Source of the DNA: Flavobacterium daemonense
Lineage (GTDB): Bacteria; Bacteroidota; Bacteroidia; Flavobacteriales; Flavobacteriaceae
Length of the DNA stretch: 64,000 nt
Assembly: GCF_007341385.1 (NCBI RefSeq)
Contig: NZ_VJYD01000015.1
Coordinates: 1-64,000, forward strand
Direction of reading: 5' to 3'
Part shown: in pieces, positions 19,952-28,642 of the stretch
Layout: each line of letters begins with the position of its first letter
Position numbering within the stretch: the stretch's first letter is position 1
Translations under genes and position numbers: made by a program
Notes under the pieces: model-generated
The model's database searches: none
Told to the model about the DNA's origin: nothing
The model's input: only the letters and a program-made list of their open reading frames with translations

Positions 19952-20971
19952 TTATTTAGCCAAGAAAAAGGCTAGTAAATCTTTTTGAACTTGTGCTGTA
20001 TTTTCTTGAACCAACCAGTGTCCTGATCCTGCAATTTTAGATTCAGATACATTTTCGGCTACTAATTTGGAATGATCTTTTAAGAATGCAGCCGCAAAAT
20101 ATTCGCCACCCATTGCTAATAATGGCATTTTTAGTTTTTTCTTCGCAAAAATTACATTGTCTTTTCCGTCTTGCTCAAATGCGCCAAACCATTTAAAAGC
20201 TGCTGTTGTACCGCCTTCAACCGCATACGCTCTAATAAATTCTGCTGATTCTTCGGCCGTAAAAGGATCTTTTACATGTCCTACAACTGGCCAGAAATTA
20301 GTCAAGAATTCTTTTTCTTTTCCTTTTACAATATCTCCGGAAGCTGGCCAAGCAAAAAATCCAAACCACCACGCAGATCCTTTTACATTAGACCAAACAG
20401 GCTCGATTCCAGGCAAAAGCGCATCCATCAAGGCAACTTTTTTAACTTCGTTTCCGTATTGAGCGGCATACGCGTAAGCAACCATAAGTCCGATGTCGTG
20501 TCCTGCCAAATTGATATTCGAATAACCTAGTTTTTTTACCAGTTCGTGAATATCTGATGCCATTGTTTTTTTGTCGTAGCCGCCTTCTGGTTTGTCTGAT
20601 TCGCCAACGCCTCTTAAATCAGGAGCGATTACGGTGAAATGTTTAGAAAGTTCTGGCAATAAGCGATTCCACATATACCAGTTTTGGCCAAAACCGTGAA
20701 CTAAAACCAATGGATCTCCTTTGCCGCCAATAACGTAGTGAATTTTGATTCCGTTGACTTCGGCCGTGGCATGTTTAAAATTTGCTGGCGGATTTGCTGG
20801 AGCAACCTGTACCGTTTCTGCCGATTCGGCTGGTTGAGCTTCTGTAGCGGGCATTTCTTCTGCTTTTTTATTGCAGGAAATTAAAGTCAATATTAAAATT
20901 GCGGCAGTAAAAAATTGTACTGATTTTGTTTTAAAATTGAATAAGAAGGTGTTTACTGAATTCGTTTTCAT
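19952..20971 (-). CDS. lipoprotein alpha/beta hydrolase, epoxide-hydrolase type (Cif-like)
   Basis: 339 residues. A long signal ending in the lipobox LISC predicts a lipid anchor. After an Ala/Glu/Pro-rich linker the fold begins at about residue 65. LVHGFGQNWYMWNRLLPEL carries the HGFG oxyanion element, and the nucleophile is Asp in LAGHDIGLMVAYAYA, so the family is epoxide hydrolase or haloalkane/fluoroacetate dehalogenase rather than Ser esterase. The catalytic His is in GSGHWLVQE. The overall pattern (APDLRGVGESDKPEGGYD) resembles the Cif-type epoxide hydrolases. Likely acts in the periplasm or at the outer membrane on a reactive small molecule. Confidence 0.85.
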   Translation of the reverse strand: MKTNSVNTFLFNFKTKSVQFFTAAILILTLISCNKKAEEMPATEAQPAESAETVQVAPANPPANFKHATAEVNGIKIHYVIGGKGDPLVLVHGFGQNWYMWNRLLPELSKHFTVIAPDLRGVGESDKPEGGYDKKTMASDIHELVKKLGYSNINLAGHDIGLMVAYAYAAQYGNEVKKVALMDALLPGIEPVWSNVKGSAWWFGFFAWPASGDIVKGKEKEFLTNFWPVVGHVKDPFTAEESAEFIRAYAVEGGTTAAFKWFGAFEQDGKDNVIFAKKKLKMPLLAMGGEYFAAAFLKDHSKLVAENVSESKIAGSGHWLVQENTAQVQKDLLAFFLAK

Positions 20972-21011
20972 GATTAAAATTTTTTAGAAGTGGTTAATAA
21001 ATAATTGGTTA

Positions 21012-21809
21012 TTATGAATTTTCTGGAGGCAGTGCGGCAATCCATTCTTGTATGTAAACTGCGATTTCCTGCCATCCGGGTTGATTCAATACAAAGTGAT
21101 TTCGATCTGGAAAAACCTTAAAAGTGGTGATCGAATTTTTGTCTGAATATTTTTTATAGTTCGAGTAATTGAGAGATTCGGGAATCGTATGATCGATCGA
21201 TCCGGCAATGAACAATAAAGGTTTATGAGGTGCCTTAAAATCTACTTTTGCGACTGAAGTGATGGTGTCGCGAACAATCAATTTAGATTCTGGAATTGCC
21301 GATTCACAATAGGCTTTTTCCTGCCATTCTTCGGGCATTCCGTTTGTAAAAGCATATTGCCATTGACTAAAACTCATCAAAAATGTTTTTTTAGTCGAAG
21401 TGAAAAATCCAAGCGGACCCCAGCCTGCTTTTAAGAAAGAAAATTTAAAAGTCATTATTCCTTGAGGAGGAACTGAATGTATCGCAATTGCTGCCGACGC
21501 CAGATTGCGCTGTAAAAGTATTTGTGCCGTAAGACCGCCAATTGAATGCCCGATAATGATAGGTTTTTGAGGCAGATTCTTAGCGATATTTTCAAAATAT
21601 TCGATTAATTGCGATAATCGAAAACTGGCAACTTGAGGATCAGGATGACGCTCACGTAAAAGTTCAACTGGAGCATCTTTGTAAGGCCACGCTGGTGCAA
21701 GGGTTTTGAATCCTTTGTTTTCAAAAAATAGTTTCCATTCGTCCCAGCATTTATTACTCACAAAAGCGCCTGTAATAAAAAGAATCGTAGTAGGGGTTTC
21801 GGTTAGCAT
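21012..21809 (-). CDS. alpha/beta hydrolase (serine type)
   Basis: 265 residues, no signal peptide, so cytoplasmic. Nucleophile Ser in IIGHSIGGLTAQILL, acid Asp in IAGSIDHTIPES, and His in DRNHFVLNQPGW. The N-terminus TILFITGAFVSNKCWDEW is the usual first strand of the fold. Substrate unknown. It is the first (promoter-proximal) gene of the minus-strand hydrolase cluster, 40 bp from the lipoprotein hydrolase. Upstream lie a TTTCGT-N6-ACGAAA inverted repeat and the heptamer array that separates it from the response-regulator gene. Confidence 0.8.
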   Translation of the reverse strand: MLTETPTTILFITGAFVSNKCWDEWKLFFENKGFKTLAPAWPYKDAPVELLRERHPDPQVASFRLSQLIEYFENIAKNLPQKPIIIGHSIGGLTAQILLQRNLASAAIAIHSVPPQGIMTFKFSFLKAGWGPLGFFTSTKKTFLMSFSQWQYAFTNGMPEEWQEKAYCESAIPESKLIVRDTITSVAKVDFKAPHKPLLFIAGSIDHTIPESLNYSNYKKYSDKNSITTFKVFPDRNHFVLNQPGWQEIAVYIQEWIAALPPENS

Positions 21810-21918
21810 AATACACGTTTTAATGTTATGCCAAACTGTAAACTAAAACCGAACCTAATATGTAACTAATTGATTTTTAAATGATTAAATGTTTTATACT
21901 GATTTTCAGCAGACTATA

Positions 21919-21936
21919 TTTCGTCGTAAAACGAAA
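21919..21936. promoter_or_regulatory. inverted repeat, possible regulator site upstream of hydrolase operon
   Basis: TTTCGT-CGTAAA-ACGAAA is 110 bp upstream of the hydrolase start at 21809. It shares the core ATAT-(TT)-CGTCG with the perfect palindrome upstream of the histidine-kinase gene (25949-25964). A shared binding site for the two-component regulator or another factor is inferred; no sigma54 -24/-12 element was found nearby by eye. Confidence 0.35.
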
Positions 21937-21961
21937 ATGAAGCAACTGAATGTCGTTTTTT

Positions 21962-22175
21962 TATGGTTTATGGTTGATGGTTGGTGGTTGATGGTTGATG
22001 GTTGATGGTTGATGGTTGGTGGTTGGTGGTTGGTGGTTAGTGGTTTATGGTTTATGGTTTATGGTTTATGGTTTATGGTTGGTAGTTGATAGTTGATAGT
22101 TGATAGTTGATAGTTGATAGTTGATAGGTGGTAGTTGATAGGTGGAAGTTGATAGGTGGTAGTTGATGGTTGATT
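21962..22175. repeat. degenerate heptamer tandem array (TGGTTGA-type)
   Basis: About 30 tandem 7-bp units run in blocks: TGGTTGA and TGGTTGG first, then TGGTTTA, then TAGTTGA, and finally mixed TAGGTGG units. A shorter inverted array lies at 22245-22294. The blocks of identical variants look like slippage or unequal-exchange expansion. The array is noncoding, between the response-regulator stop and the downstream hydrolase promoter. Confidence 0.9.
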
Positions 22176-22244
22176 GCGAAACGTTAATTATTAAAAATTT
22201 TTAAAGCGATTTTAAAGCGCTTTTCATCACGCCTTTTATGCAAT

Positions 22245-22294
22245 TCACCATTAACCACCAACCACCAACTATCAACCATCAACCATCAACCATT
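22245..22294. repeat. inverted partner of the heptamer array
   Basis: Units CCACCAA, CTATCAA and CCATCAA are the reverse complement of the array at 21962-22175 and run up to the response-regulator stop codon at 22296. RNA from the minus strand could fold these arms into a long hairpin around a loop of about 70 nt, which may act as a terminator between regulator and operon. Confidence 0.8.
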
Positions 22295-22295
22295 A

Positions 22296-24245
22296 TCAAA
22301 AATGACTTCTCTTGATGCCGAGTTTTTGCATTCTTGATGCCAATGTAGTAGGAGGCAGACCGAGTATTTCGGAAGCACCGCCGGCACCTCTGATTCTGCC
22401 GTTGCATTTTTCTAGAACATTGATAATGTGTTCTCGCTCGTTTTCCTGAATGGTTTTAAAATACCATTCGTTTGAAGTATTGATAATTTTTATTTCATCA
22501 AAAGTAGGAAGCGGAATATGCTCGATCGTTGCTGTTTTGGCTAAAAGAATACTTCTTTCAATAAGATTTTCAAGTTCGCGAATATTTCCCGGCCATTGAT
22601 AAGCCAAAAGACTTTTTAAGGCAGTTTCGGATATTTCGGTTACATGTTTTCCCGTTTTAGCACTATAGACAGCAATAAAATGACGAGCAAGAAGTCCAAT
22701 ATCTTCTTTGCGCTCTCGCAATGGAGGCAATTGGATCGGAAAAACATTTAAACGATAATATAAATCAAGCCTAAAACGGCCATCGGCAACTTCTTTTTCT
22801 AGATTGCAGTTCGTTGCGGCAATGATTCTGACATTTACTTTTATGGGAAGATTTCCGCCAACTCTTTCAATTTCTTTTTCCTGAATGGCACGAAGCAGTT
22901 TTGCCTGCATTTCGAGAGGCATATCGCCAATTTCATCTAAAAATAAAGTACCGTTATTGGCTTGTTCAAATTTGCCTATTCGCTTTTCTATTGCGCCAGT
23001 AAAAGCTCCTTTTTCGTGTCCAAATAATTCCGATTCGATAAGGCTTGGTGGCAACGCCGAACAATTGATTTTTACGAAAGGGCCATTTTTTCTGCCCGAT
23101 AGTTGCTGAATACTGTTGGCAATACTTTCTTTTCCTGTACCGCTTTCACCCGTAATCAAAACAGTGGTATCAGCCGGAGCGACTTGTACAATGTGATCGA
23201 ACAATTTTAAAAGTATCGGACTTTTGCCTACAATAGATTCAAATCCTGATGTTTTTGCATTTTTTCCCGCACTATGATTTGTTGCAGCAGTATTTTTTTG
23301 ATCTAAATTTTTATCCGCACGAATTAAATTTTCAATAGCATAAATTAAAGGTTCTTGAAGTCTTTCGCATAGCTTCAAATGATTTTTGTCGTAATTGATT
23401 GATTGTCTGCTGAAAAAAGACAAATAAAGTCCGCCGTTTTCATGTATTGACAACGGAACAGGAAGCATTAAATTTGACTTCATATTCATCGAATTGGCAA
23501 TCATTTTTTTGATTGGCGTTTTGTCGCAAATTTTCACAAAGTCGTTATCGTTATAAAAAGTAGCTTCAGTTTCTACTTTGCTTTTATTTCGCAATTCATT
23601 GATTTCCGATTCTTTTAAAGCCGTAATATTCTGCAATTCTTCAATTCCTATTTTTTGATATTCCTGCAAACCTGTTCTAGCGTATCCTAAAACTCTATTA
23701 GACAATTTATTATCAATGTAAAAAACCGCCATTACAAGATCAAAAGAAATAAGAGATTGCAAAGAGGTAATAATGTTAAGAACACGATCATCCCAAGTGC
23801 CGCTTTTTTTGACGATGGATTTTAATTGTTTTTGAAACAAAAGTTCTTTCCTGATCGATGATTCGATTCCGTGTTGTTGATGATATTCGGCAATTTCAAT
23901 CGTAACTAATAGATCTTTTTCGCGAAAAGGCTTTACCAAAAATCCATACGGATGCGTTAATTTAGCCTTATTAAGAACCTCTTCATTTGAATTTGCCGAA
24001 AGATAAATAAAAGGAATATTGTCTTCTTTAAGTATTTCTGCCAAGTCAATTCCGGTTTCTTTTCCTAAAAGAAAAATATCAACAAGAACCAGTTCGGGTT
24101 TTTCCTGAGCAATGTAATATTTAGCGTCTGAAACAGATCGGGCCATTCCAGTTATAGAATGCCCTGCTTTTTTTAGCATTAATCGTAAATGATTTGCTTC
24201 TACAAACTGATCTTCAACAATGAGGATTTTTAGTGGTTTTGCCAT
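22296..24245 (-). CDS. sigma54-dependent response regulator (NtrC family)
   Basis: 649 residues. The receiver domain is at 1-120 (acidic Glu11 and Asp12, phospho-acceptor Asp56 in LVLVDIFLL, Lys106 in LVKPF). A GAF-like sensory region spans about 150-310. The AAA+ domain is at about 335-570, with Walker A GESGTGKE at 367-374, the sigma54-contacting GAFTGA at 414-419, and Walker [11 protein letters not shown] Fis-type HTH closes the C-terminus ([22 protein letters not shown]). The intact GAFTGA predicts true sigma54 activation. The kinase gene lies 14 bp upstream, so the pair forms one two-component system. The adjacent downstream hydrolase operon is the obvious candidate target. A GAF-like module in a response regulator suggests a second input besides phosphorylation. 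Confidence 0.93.
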   Translation of the reverse strand: MAKPLKILIVEDQFVEANHLRLMLKKAGHSITGMARSVSDAKYYIAQEKPELVLVDIFLLGKETGIDLAEILKEDNIPFIYLSANSNEEVLNKAKLTHPYGFLVKPFREKDLLVTIEIAEYHQQHGIESSIRKELLFQKQLKSIVKKSGTWDDRVLNIITSLQSLISFDLVMAVFYIDNKLSNRVLGYARTGLQEYQKIGIEELQNITALKESEINELRNKSKVETEATFYNDNDFVKICDKTPIKKMIANSMNMKSNLMLPVPLSIHENGGLYLSFFSRQSINYDKNHLKLCERLQEPLIYAIENLIRADKNLDQKNTAATNHSAGKNAKTSGFESIVGKSPILLKLFDHIVQVAPADTTVLITGESGTGKESIANSIQQLSGRKNGPFVKINCSALPPSLIESELFGHEKGAFTGAIEKRIGKFEQANNGTLFLDEIGDMPLEMQAKLLRAIQEKEIERVGGNLPIKVNVRIIAATNCNLEKEVADGRFRLDLYYRLNVFPIQLPPLRERKEDIGLLARHFIAVYSAKTGKHVTEISETALKSLLAYQWPGNIRELENLIERSILLAKTATIEHIPLPTFDEIKIINTSNEWYFKTIQENEREHIINVLEKCNGRIRGAGGASEILGLPPTTLASRMQKLGIKRSHF

Positions 24246-24259
24246 TTTATAGAATTAAA

Positions 24260-25870
24260 TTAATCAAGATTATTTTCGTTAATAGTAAATTCCAAAGTTA
24301 TTTTGGTACCGTTTGAATTCGTTATCAAAAACTTTCCTTCAATATCGGCCGCGAGGCCATGCATTAGTTTTACGCCCAATGACGGATTGTTGTAGGGATC
24401 AAAATCGGGTGGAAGCCCAATGCCGTTGTCCCGAATTATTAAAATATATTTGTTGCCGTCATTTTTTTTAAGCGAAATATTGATGATGCCTTTCTCCTGA
24501 TTTTCAAAAGCATATTTGATTGAATTGGTGACCGCTTCATTAAAAATTAGTCCAATGGGAACCGAATGCGATAAAGGAAGATTAAAACTGTCAATGTCCA
24601 GAACAAACCGAATATTGCTTCGTATTTCATAAAAATCCTTTAAATATTCGGTTAATTCGAAAATGTACGAAGGCATATCGATTATCGACAAATTCTCAGA
24701 TTGATATAATTTTTGATGAATTAGTGACATCGCCTGAATTCTGTTCTGACTGTTGTTGATTGCCAAAACTGCTTCTTCGGTTTTTAAAAATTCAACTTGG
24801 CTCGCCAATAAACCAACAACCATATGAAGATTGTTTTTTACTCTGTGGTGAATTTCCCGCAAGAGCCATTCTTTTTCAACCACAAGATTTTGAAGGGTAG
24901 TATTCTTTTTATTGATTTCGTTTTGTTGGGTTTCGAGTACCTTGTTTGTTTTCTTTTTGAACATGAAACTTTTGTAAAGCAAGCCCAAAATAATAAGCAA
25001 AAGCACTACAAACGTGATCATGGAATTGCGCAAAAACACTTCATTTTTAAGTTTGCTTTGCTGTAAAAGCGTTTTGTTTTTCAATCGGATTATATCTCGA
25101 TTTCTTTTTTCTGCTTCATAAATAATATTCAGCCTTGAGGAAATTGGGTAAATGGCGCTTTCTTTAAGATTTGCTGCTTTATAAAAAAATATGGCTTTTT
25201 TGAGGTAATGCAAAGAGCGGTTAAAATCGGAGTACGAAAAATACAATTCACTGATTTCTCGATAGCAGTCACCAATTCTTTTATTATTTCCTGATTTTTC
25301 GAAAAAAGTTGCTGCTTGAAAAATAGGAACCAATCGTTCGGGTATTGGTGCAAGAGTCCTCATTTTTTCAGACCAAATCATAACCCAAGATTCTCCCAAA
25401 TCATCAAGTTCATCAGTATTTGTCAATAATCCAATCGCTTTTTTTGCACAAATGCTAATCATCGGATTATTATTTTTTAGCTGATAAAGCATGGAAAGCT
25501 GCAGGTAACATTTTCCGGCGTAAATATTAGAATGAAGAAATTGGCTTAACCGAAGTGCTTCGTTCGCATAATAAAATGCTTTTTCTAGTGTTTCGGGATT
25601 GTTGAAAGAAGCTTCATACCAGTCGCTTAATTTCAAAAGTGTTTTTATTTTGTCAATATTTTCATCTAATCCTTTTAGCATTTTTTCAGCAATCAGTACT
25701 TGCTGATCGCTGTAGGGCATTTCTTGTTCGCCTTTATTTTCAAGGCTGAGCAGATTTTCTTCCGCCATTTCAGATTGGTTTTCTTTTCTGAAAGGCGTCA
25801 AGGCGTTTAAATCTCCAAGCGTGAATAAAACAAGGAGCAGCAAAAGTACTTTTGATTGAGTAGAGAACAT
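24260..25870 (-). CDS. TPR-containing HisKA_2 sensor histidine kinase
   Basis: 536 residues. An N-terminal signal or TM segment (LLLLVLFTLGD) is followed by an extracytoplasmic alpha-helical TPR-like region (about 60-255), a TM helix at about 284-300 (ITFVVLLLIILGLLY), a coiled coil, then the HisKA_2 phospho-acceptor motif LREIHHRVKNNLHM (His341/342). The ATPase domain has IFNEAVTNSIKYAF as N-box and IRDNGIGLPPDFD as G1-box. It phosphorylates the response regulator encoded 14 bp downstream. TPR sensor regions in this phylum may bind proteins or peptides; the signal is unknown. Confidence 0.92.
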   Translation of the reverse strand: MFSTQSKVLLLLLVLFTLGDLNALTPFRKENQSEMAEENLLSLENKGEQEMPYSDQQVLIAEKMLKGLDENIDKIKTLLKLSDWYEASFNNPETLEKAFYYANEALRLSQFLHSNIYAGKCYLQLSMLYQLKNNNPMISICAKKAIGLLTNTDELDDLGESWVMIWSEKMRTLAPIPERLVPIFQAATFFEKSGNNKRIGDCYREISELYFSYSDFNRSLHYLKKAIFFYKAANLKESAIYPISSRLNIIYEAEKRNRDIIRLKNKTLLQQSKLKNEVFLRNSMITFVVLLLIILGLLYKSFMFKKKTNKVLETQQNEINKKNTTLQNLVVEKEWLLREIHHRVKNNLHMVVGLLASQVEFLKTEEAVLAINNSQNRIQAMSLIHQKLYQSENLSIIDMPSYIFELTEYLKDFYEIRSNIRFVLDIDSFNLPLSHSVPIGLIFNEAVTNSIKYAFENQEKGIINISLKKNDGNKYILIIRDNGIGLPPDFDPYNNPSLGVKLMHGLAADIEGKFLITNSNGTKITLEFTINENNLD

Positions 25871-25948
25871 TTTTCGTCGAATTAAACTGGCTCTACGAAG
25901 GTATTGATAATTATGTACTTAACTTTGAAATATTGCAAATTTGATTAC

Positions 25949-25964
25949 CGACGATATATCGTCG
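25949..25964. promoter_or_regulatory. perfect 16-bp palindrome upstream of the kinase-regulator operon
   Basis: CGACGATATATCGTCG is exactly self-complementary. It lies 79 bp upstream of the kinase start, in the 132-bp gap to the AraC gene. A related half-site (TTTTCGTCGAATT) lies at about 25871-25884 just before the kinase ATG, and a further CGTCG inverted repeat precedes the hydrolase operon at 21919. Autoregulation is inferred. Confidence 0.45.
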
Positions 25965-26002
25965 AAATAGCAGATAAAAATCAAAATTAATGCAAGTTTA
26001 TC

Positions 26003-26914
26003 CTATACAATATAAGACGATTTTGATTGCGGTGAAAATCGATACTGCAATGGCGATATTTTCATGTGTTTTTTAAAAAGACGCGAAAAATAGTAAGGAT
26101 CATCATATCCTAATTCGGCAGCAATGACTTTTACTTTGACTTCTGAAGTAATTAGAAGCAAACAAGCCTGCTGTAATTTTAAATGAATGAAATAATCTAA
26201 AGGCGCCATTCCGGTGCTTTTTTTGAAAACGAGCGAAAAATGAGATGGCGATAAATTATTAATAAGCGCCAAATCTTCTAAAGTGATTTTTCCGCCAATG
26301 TTTTTTCTCATATATGAAATCGTATTGCTGATGGAGTCAATTTCCTCTTGTTTTTTTTCGTTGATGTTTACGTCGGGATACAAAAAAGAAGAAACGAAAT
26401 CGTACAAAGATAAATTTGCCTTTGTGATGTTTTCTTTTCCATAACCCATTTCAAGATTATGGTACATGTCGTTCCAAAGCTTTAGTCCTTTTTCGTTGTA
26501 GTCTATTTGGCGCGGACCATCAAACAAACCAATATTGAAACTTTTGTTGAAAAGGTCTATATCGCGACTGCCAAAATGCACCCAATATATTGTCCAAGGA
26601 TCATTTTCGTCTGCTCCGTAAAGTATATGTTCATTGGTTGCAGGAATTATAAAAAATTGATTTGGCCTAACCTCAAAGCGAGTGCCGTTTACACAATGCC
26701 AGCCTTTTCCGCGCACGCAGTAAATTAAAATATTGTCGGCGCATCCTTTTTTGCGTTCTCTGTAATGATAGGTGGCCTTAGGGAAATATCCCATATGGGT
26801 AATATACAAATAACTTAATACAGGATTTTCTTCAATTGCTTTTTTCCAAATATTATTGGGTAATGAAATTAGTTTTTCACCCCGAAAACCTTCTCGCTGT
26901 TTAAAAGCCTCCAT
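26003..26914 (-). CDS. AraC-family transcriptional regulator
   Basis: 303 residues. An N-terminal cupin effector domain of the arabinose-binding type (VRGKGWHCVNGTRFEVRPNQFFIIPA, about 65-95) is followed by two C-terminal HTH motifs (ITLEDLALINNLSPSHFSLVFKKSTGMAPLDY and IAAELGYDDPYYFSRLFKKHMKISPLQYR segments). Such regulators usually respond to a sugar or related ligand. The gene is co-directional with the kinase-regulator pair but has its own 132-bp downstream gap. Two direct repeats spaced 21 bp lie upstream at 27071-27100 and are plausible AraC sites. The ligand is unknown. Confidence 0.92.
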   Translation of the reverse strand: MEAFKQREGFRGEKLISLPNNIWKKAIEENPVLSYLYITHMGYFPKATYHYRERKKGCADNILIYCVRGKGWHCVNGTRFEVRPNQFFIIPATNEHILYGADENDPWTIYWVHFGSRDIDLFNKSFNIGLFDGPRQIDYNEKGLKLWNDMYHNLEMGYGKENITKANLSLYDFVSSFLYPDVNINEKKQEEIDSISNTISYMRKNIGGKITLEDLALINNLSPSHFSLVFKKSTGMAPLDYFIHLKLQQACLLLITSEVKVKVIAAELGYDDPYYFSRLFKKHMKISPLQYRFSPQSKSSYIV

Positions 26915-27419
26915 GATAATTTAGTGTAAACAAAAAAACATATTAACTTCATTTTTATTTTGTCTCAATAATGAGATAATCCATTTTAATAATTTGACAA
27001 GCCATCTCTACTAATTTTATAGGCTTATAAAAGTATTTTATCTGCAAGTTTGTAATGCAATAATAAGAAGATTGTCCATCATAATAATAAAATTGTCCAT
27101 TTATTTTAAGTTACGAATAAAATAGATTTGCTTTTAACAAATGTTTAAGTTTTGTTGATTTACCAAAATTTAACCATTTAATTAAGATTAATTCTATTTT
27201 AGAAAATAGCTTAAACTTAAAGTGTTGATTTTTAGTTTTTTATAAGATAACAAAAGTAGTAAATAAAAAAAACAAGAAGAACTATGGAGAGAAAAAAATA
27301 TTTTTAAAGGTTAATCAAAAAACATCCAAAATTTTAGTATTAATAATAAAAATTAAAAAATGTAAGAAGATATTGCTGCCAAATCTACAATAAACTAACA
27401 ACCAACTTAACTAACCCCT
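26915..27419. other. divergent intergenic region between araC-type gene and BstXI-like gene
   Basis: 505 bases, AT-rich, no ORF of note. It contains paired direct repeats at 27071-27100 and long A/T tracts nearer the plus-strand gene. No clear TAnnTTTG promoter was recognised for either gene. Confidence 0.5.
27071..27100. promoter_or_regulatory. two direct repeats 21 bp apart, possible AraC-type operator
   Basis: ATTGTCCAT occurs at 27071-27079 and again at 27092-27100, start to start 21 bp, i.e. two DNA helical turns. That is the geometry of AraC-family half-sites. The pair is about 157 bp upstream of the AraC-type gene start at 26914. Confidence 0.4.
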
Positions 27420-28400
27420 ATGGCAAAAAGACTACCTAAACTACCCCCTTTACTGCAAAGTAAAATTTACAAAACGGGACAAACTAGAAGCGCGAATGAT
27501 GATGTGATTTTTCAAAACAGAGCCAACAGAAATGGTACGGTTTTGATTCCTTTCGATTCCATTGACTTATTTGATGTTTCGGTTTTAACTTCTCAAAAAT
27601 TTGAAAGCGGTTTTATCGTTGTCATCAGTCCTGAGGATTATTACTCAAATCCTGATGTACAAATTATTATGAAAACCAAGAAACTTAAACTTGGTGTCAA
27701 TGCCATTTTGCATTATGAAAATAGAGCGCAATGGAATGAATTTAATCCTTATAAAAACAAGCTATCTGTAGCCGAAAAAAGAACAACTCCCATTGATGGA
27801 CATTTTGTGGCCAGAATATTGCCAACGGCAAAAGATGAAGAAAAAATTATTCTTGGTTTTAATACCAGCAGCTGCAAAGGCGCTGGAATTAGAGTTGCAG
27901 AATATGCTTCGCTTCATACCATAAAATCTTGCCACTTGCAATTAGAATATTTGTTCTGGCTTTGTCATGATTCTAAGGAAGTTGCACTTAACGCCGGTAT
28001 GACAGAAAGTGAGATCGAAAACCGTATGACGGCTATTACTGCGTCCTGCAATAATCAAAAATTATCCAACAATGACCGGCTTTACAAAACACGCATTATC
28101 GACAATGCTAAAAACACAATTTGCCCGCTTTGTTTAAAAAAGTTAAGTGCTGAGGCTTTTCTCATCAACTTTTTTGAATCTTCTGAAAAATCAGATTCTG
28201 AGAAAGACATCAGCCAGATAAACCTTTTTTACATTAATCAGCTAAAAACCGGAGAGTTCAATCATTCTCCTTACAATTTGGCTTGGGGACATCAAAACTG
28301 TAACATGATTTGTAAAGAAACGGGGGTAATCGAAACTATTAAATGGATGAAAGAAGTGGTCGTAAATACCATTATTTTCAATAAGGATTCATCTAATTAA
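27420..28400 (+). CDS. BstXI-like restriction endonuclease with HNH-type zinc site
   Basis: 326 residues. The N-terminal part (KLPPLLQSKIYKTGQTR, then FQNRANRNGTVLIPFDSID) resembles what is remembered of BstXI-family restriction enzymes; this is recognition from memory, not a search. The C-terminal part has a treble-clef/HNH signature: CPLC at about residue 239, and about 50 residues later FNHSPYNLAWGHQNCN with the H-N-H order and a second Cys. BstXI itself cuts CCAN6TGG. No DNA methyltransferase gene is adjacent (neighbours are AraC and MFS genes), so self-protection must be elsewhere or the protein has another role. HNH nuclease assignment is better supported than the exact subfamily. Confidence 0.6.
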   Translation: MAKRLPKLPPLLQSKIYKTGQTRSANDDVIFQNRANRNGTVLIPFDSIDLFDVSVLTSQKFESGFIVVISPEDYYSNPDVQIIMKTKKLKLGVNAILHYENRAQWNEFNPYKNKLSVAEKRTTPIDGHFVARILPTAKDEEKIILGFNTSSCKGAGIRVAEYASLHTIKSCHLQLEYLFWLCHDSKEVALNAGMTESEIENRMTAITASCNNQKLSNNDRLYKTRIIDNAKNTICPLCLKKLSAEAFLINFFESSEKSDSEKDISQINLFYINQLKTGEFNHSPYNLAWGHQNCNMICKETGVIETIKWMKEVVVNTIIFNKDSSN

Positions 28401-28642
28401 TCATGTTTAAAGGATTTTTCTTGAGGACTATTTTGAATAAAAATATTGTTCTCTGAAAAAACATATTAAATCCGTAAAACAACAAAATCTACTTAATTCA
28501 AAAAAAGCTGTTTGCATCAAAAAGCAAGTGTAATCATTTGCTTGAATTATTGATAGCAGGCTTTTTTGCACACTCTCTTTTTGACTTGTTTTAAAAAGAG
28601 GCACCAAAAAAATAAAAAAAATTCACCAAAAAAACAGAAAAA

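Noticed and set aside
21810-21961. sigma54 -24/-12 promoter before the hydrolase genes
   Set aside because: A TGGCAT word exists on the minus strand near 21825 but no GC element follows at the right distance, so it was not annotated.
21962-22175. Heptamer array as CRISPR or coding repeat
   Set aside because: Units are contiguous 7-mers without spacers, and the open frames through it are short and without start sites.
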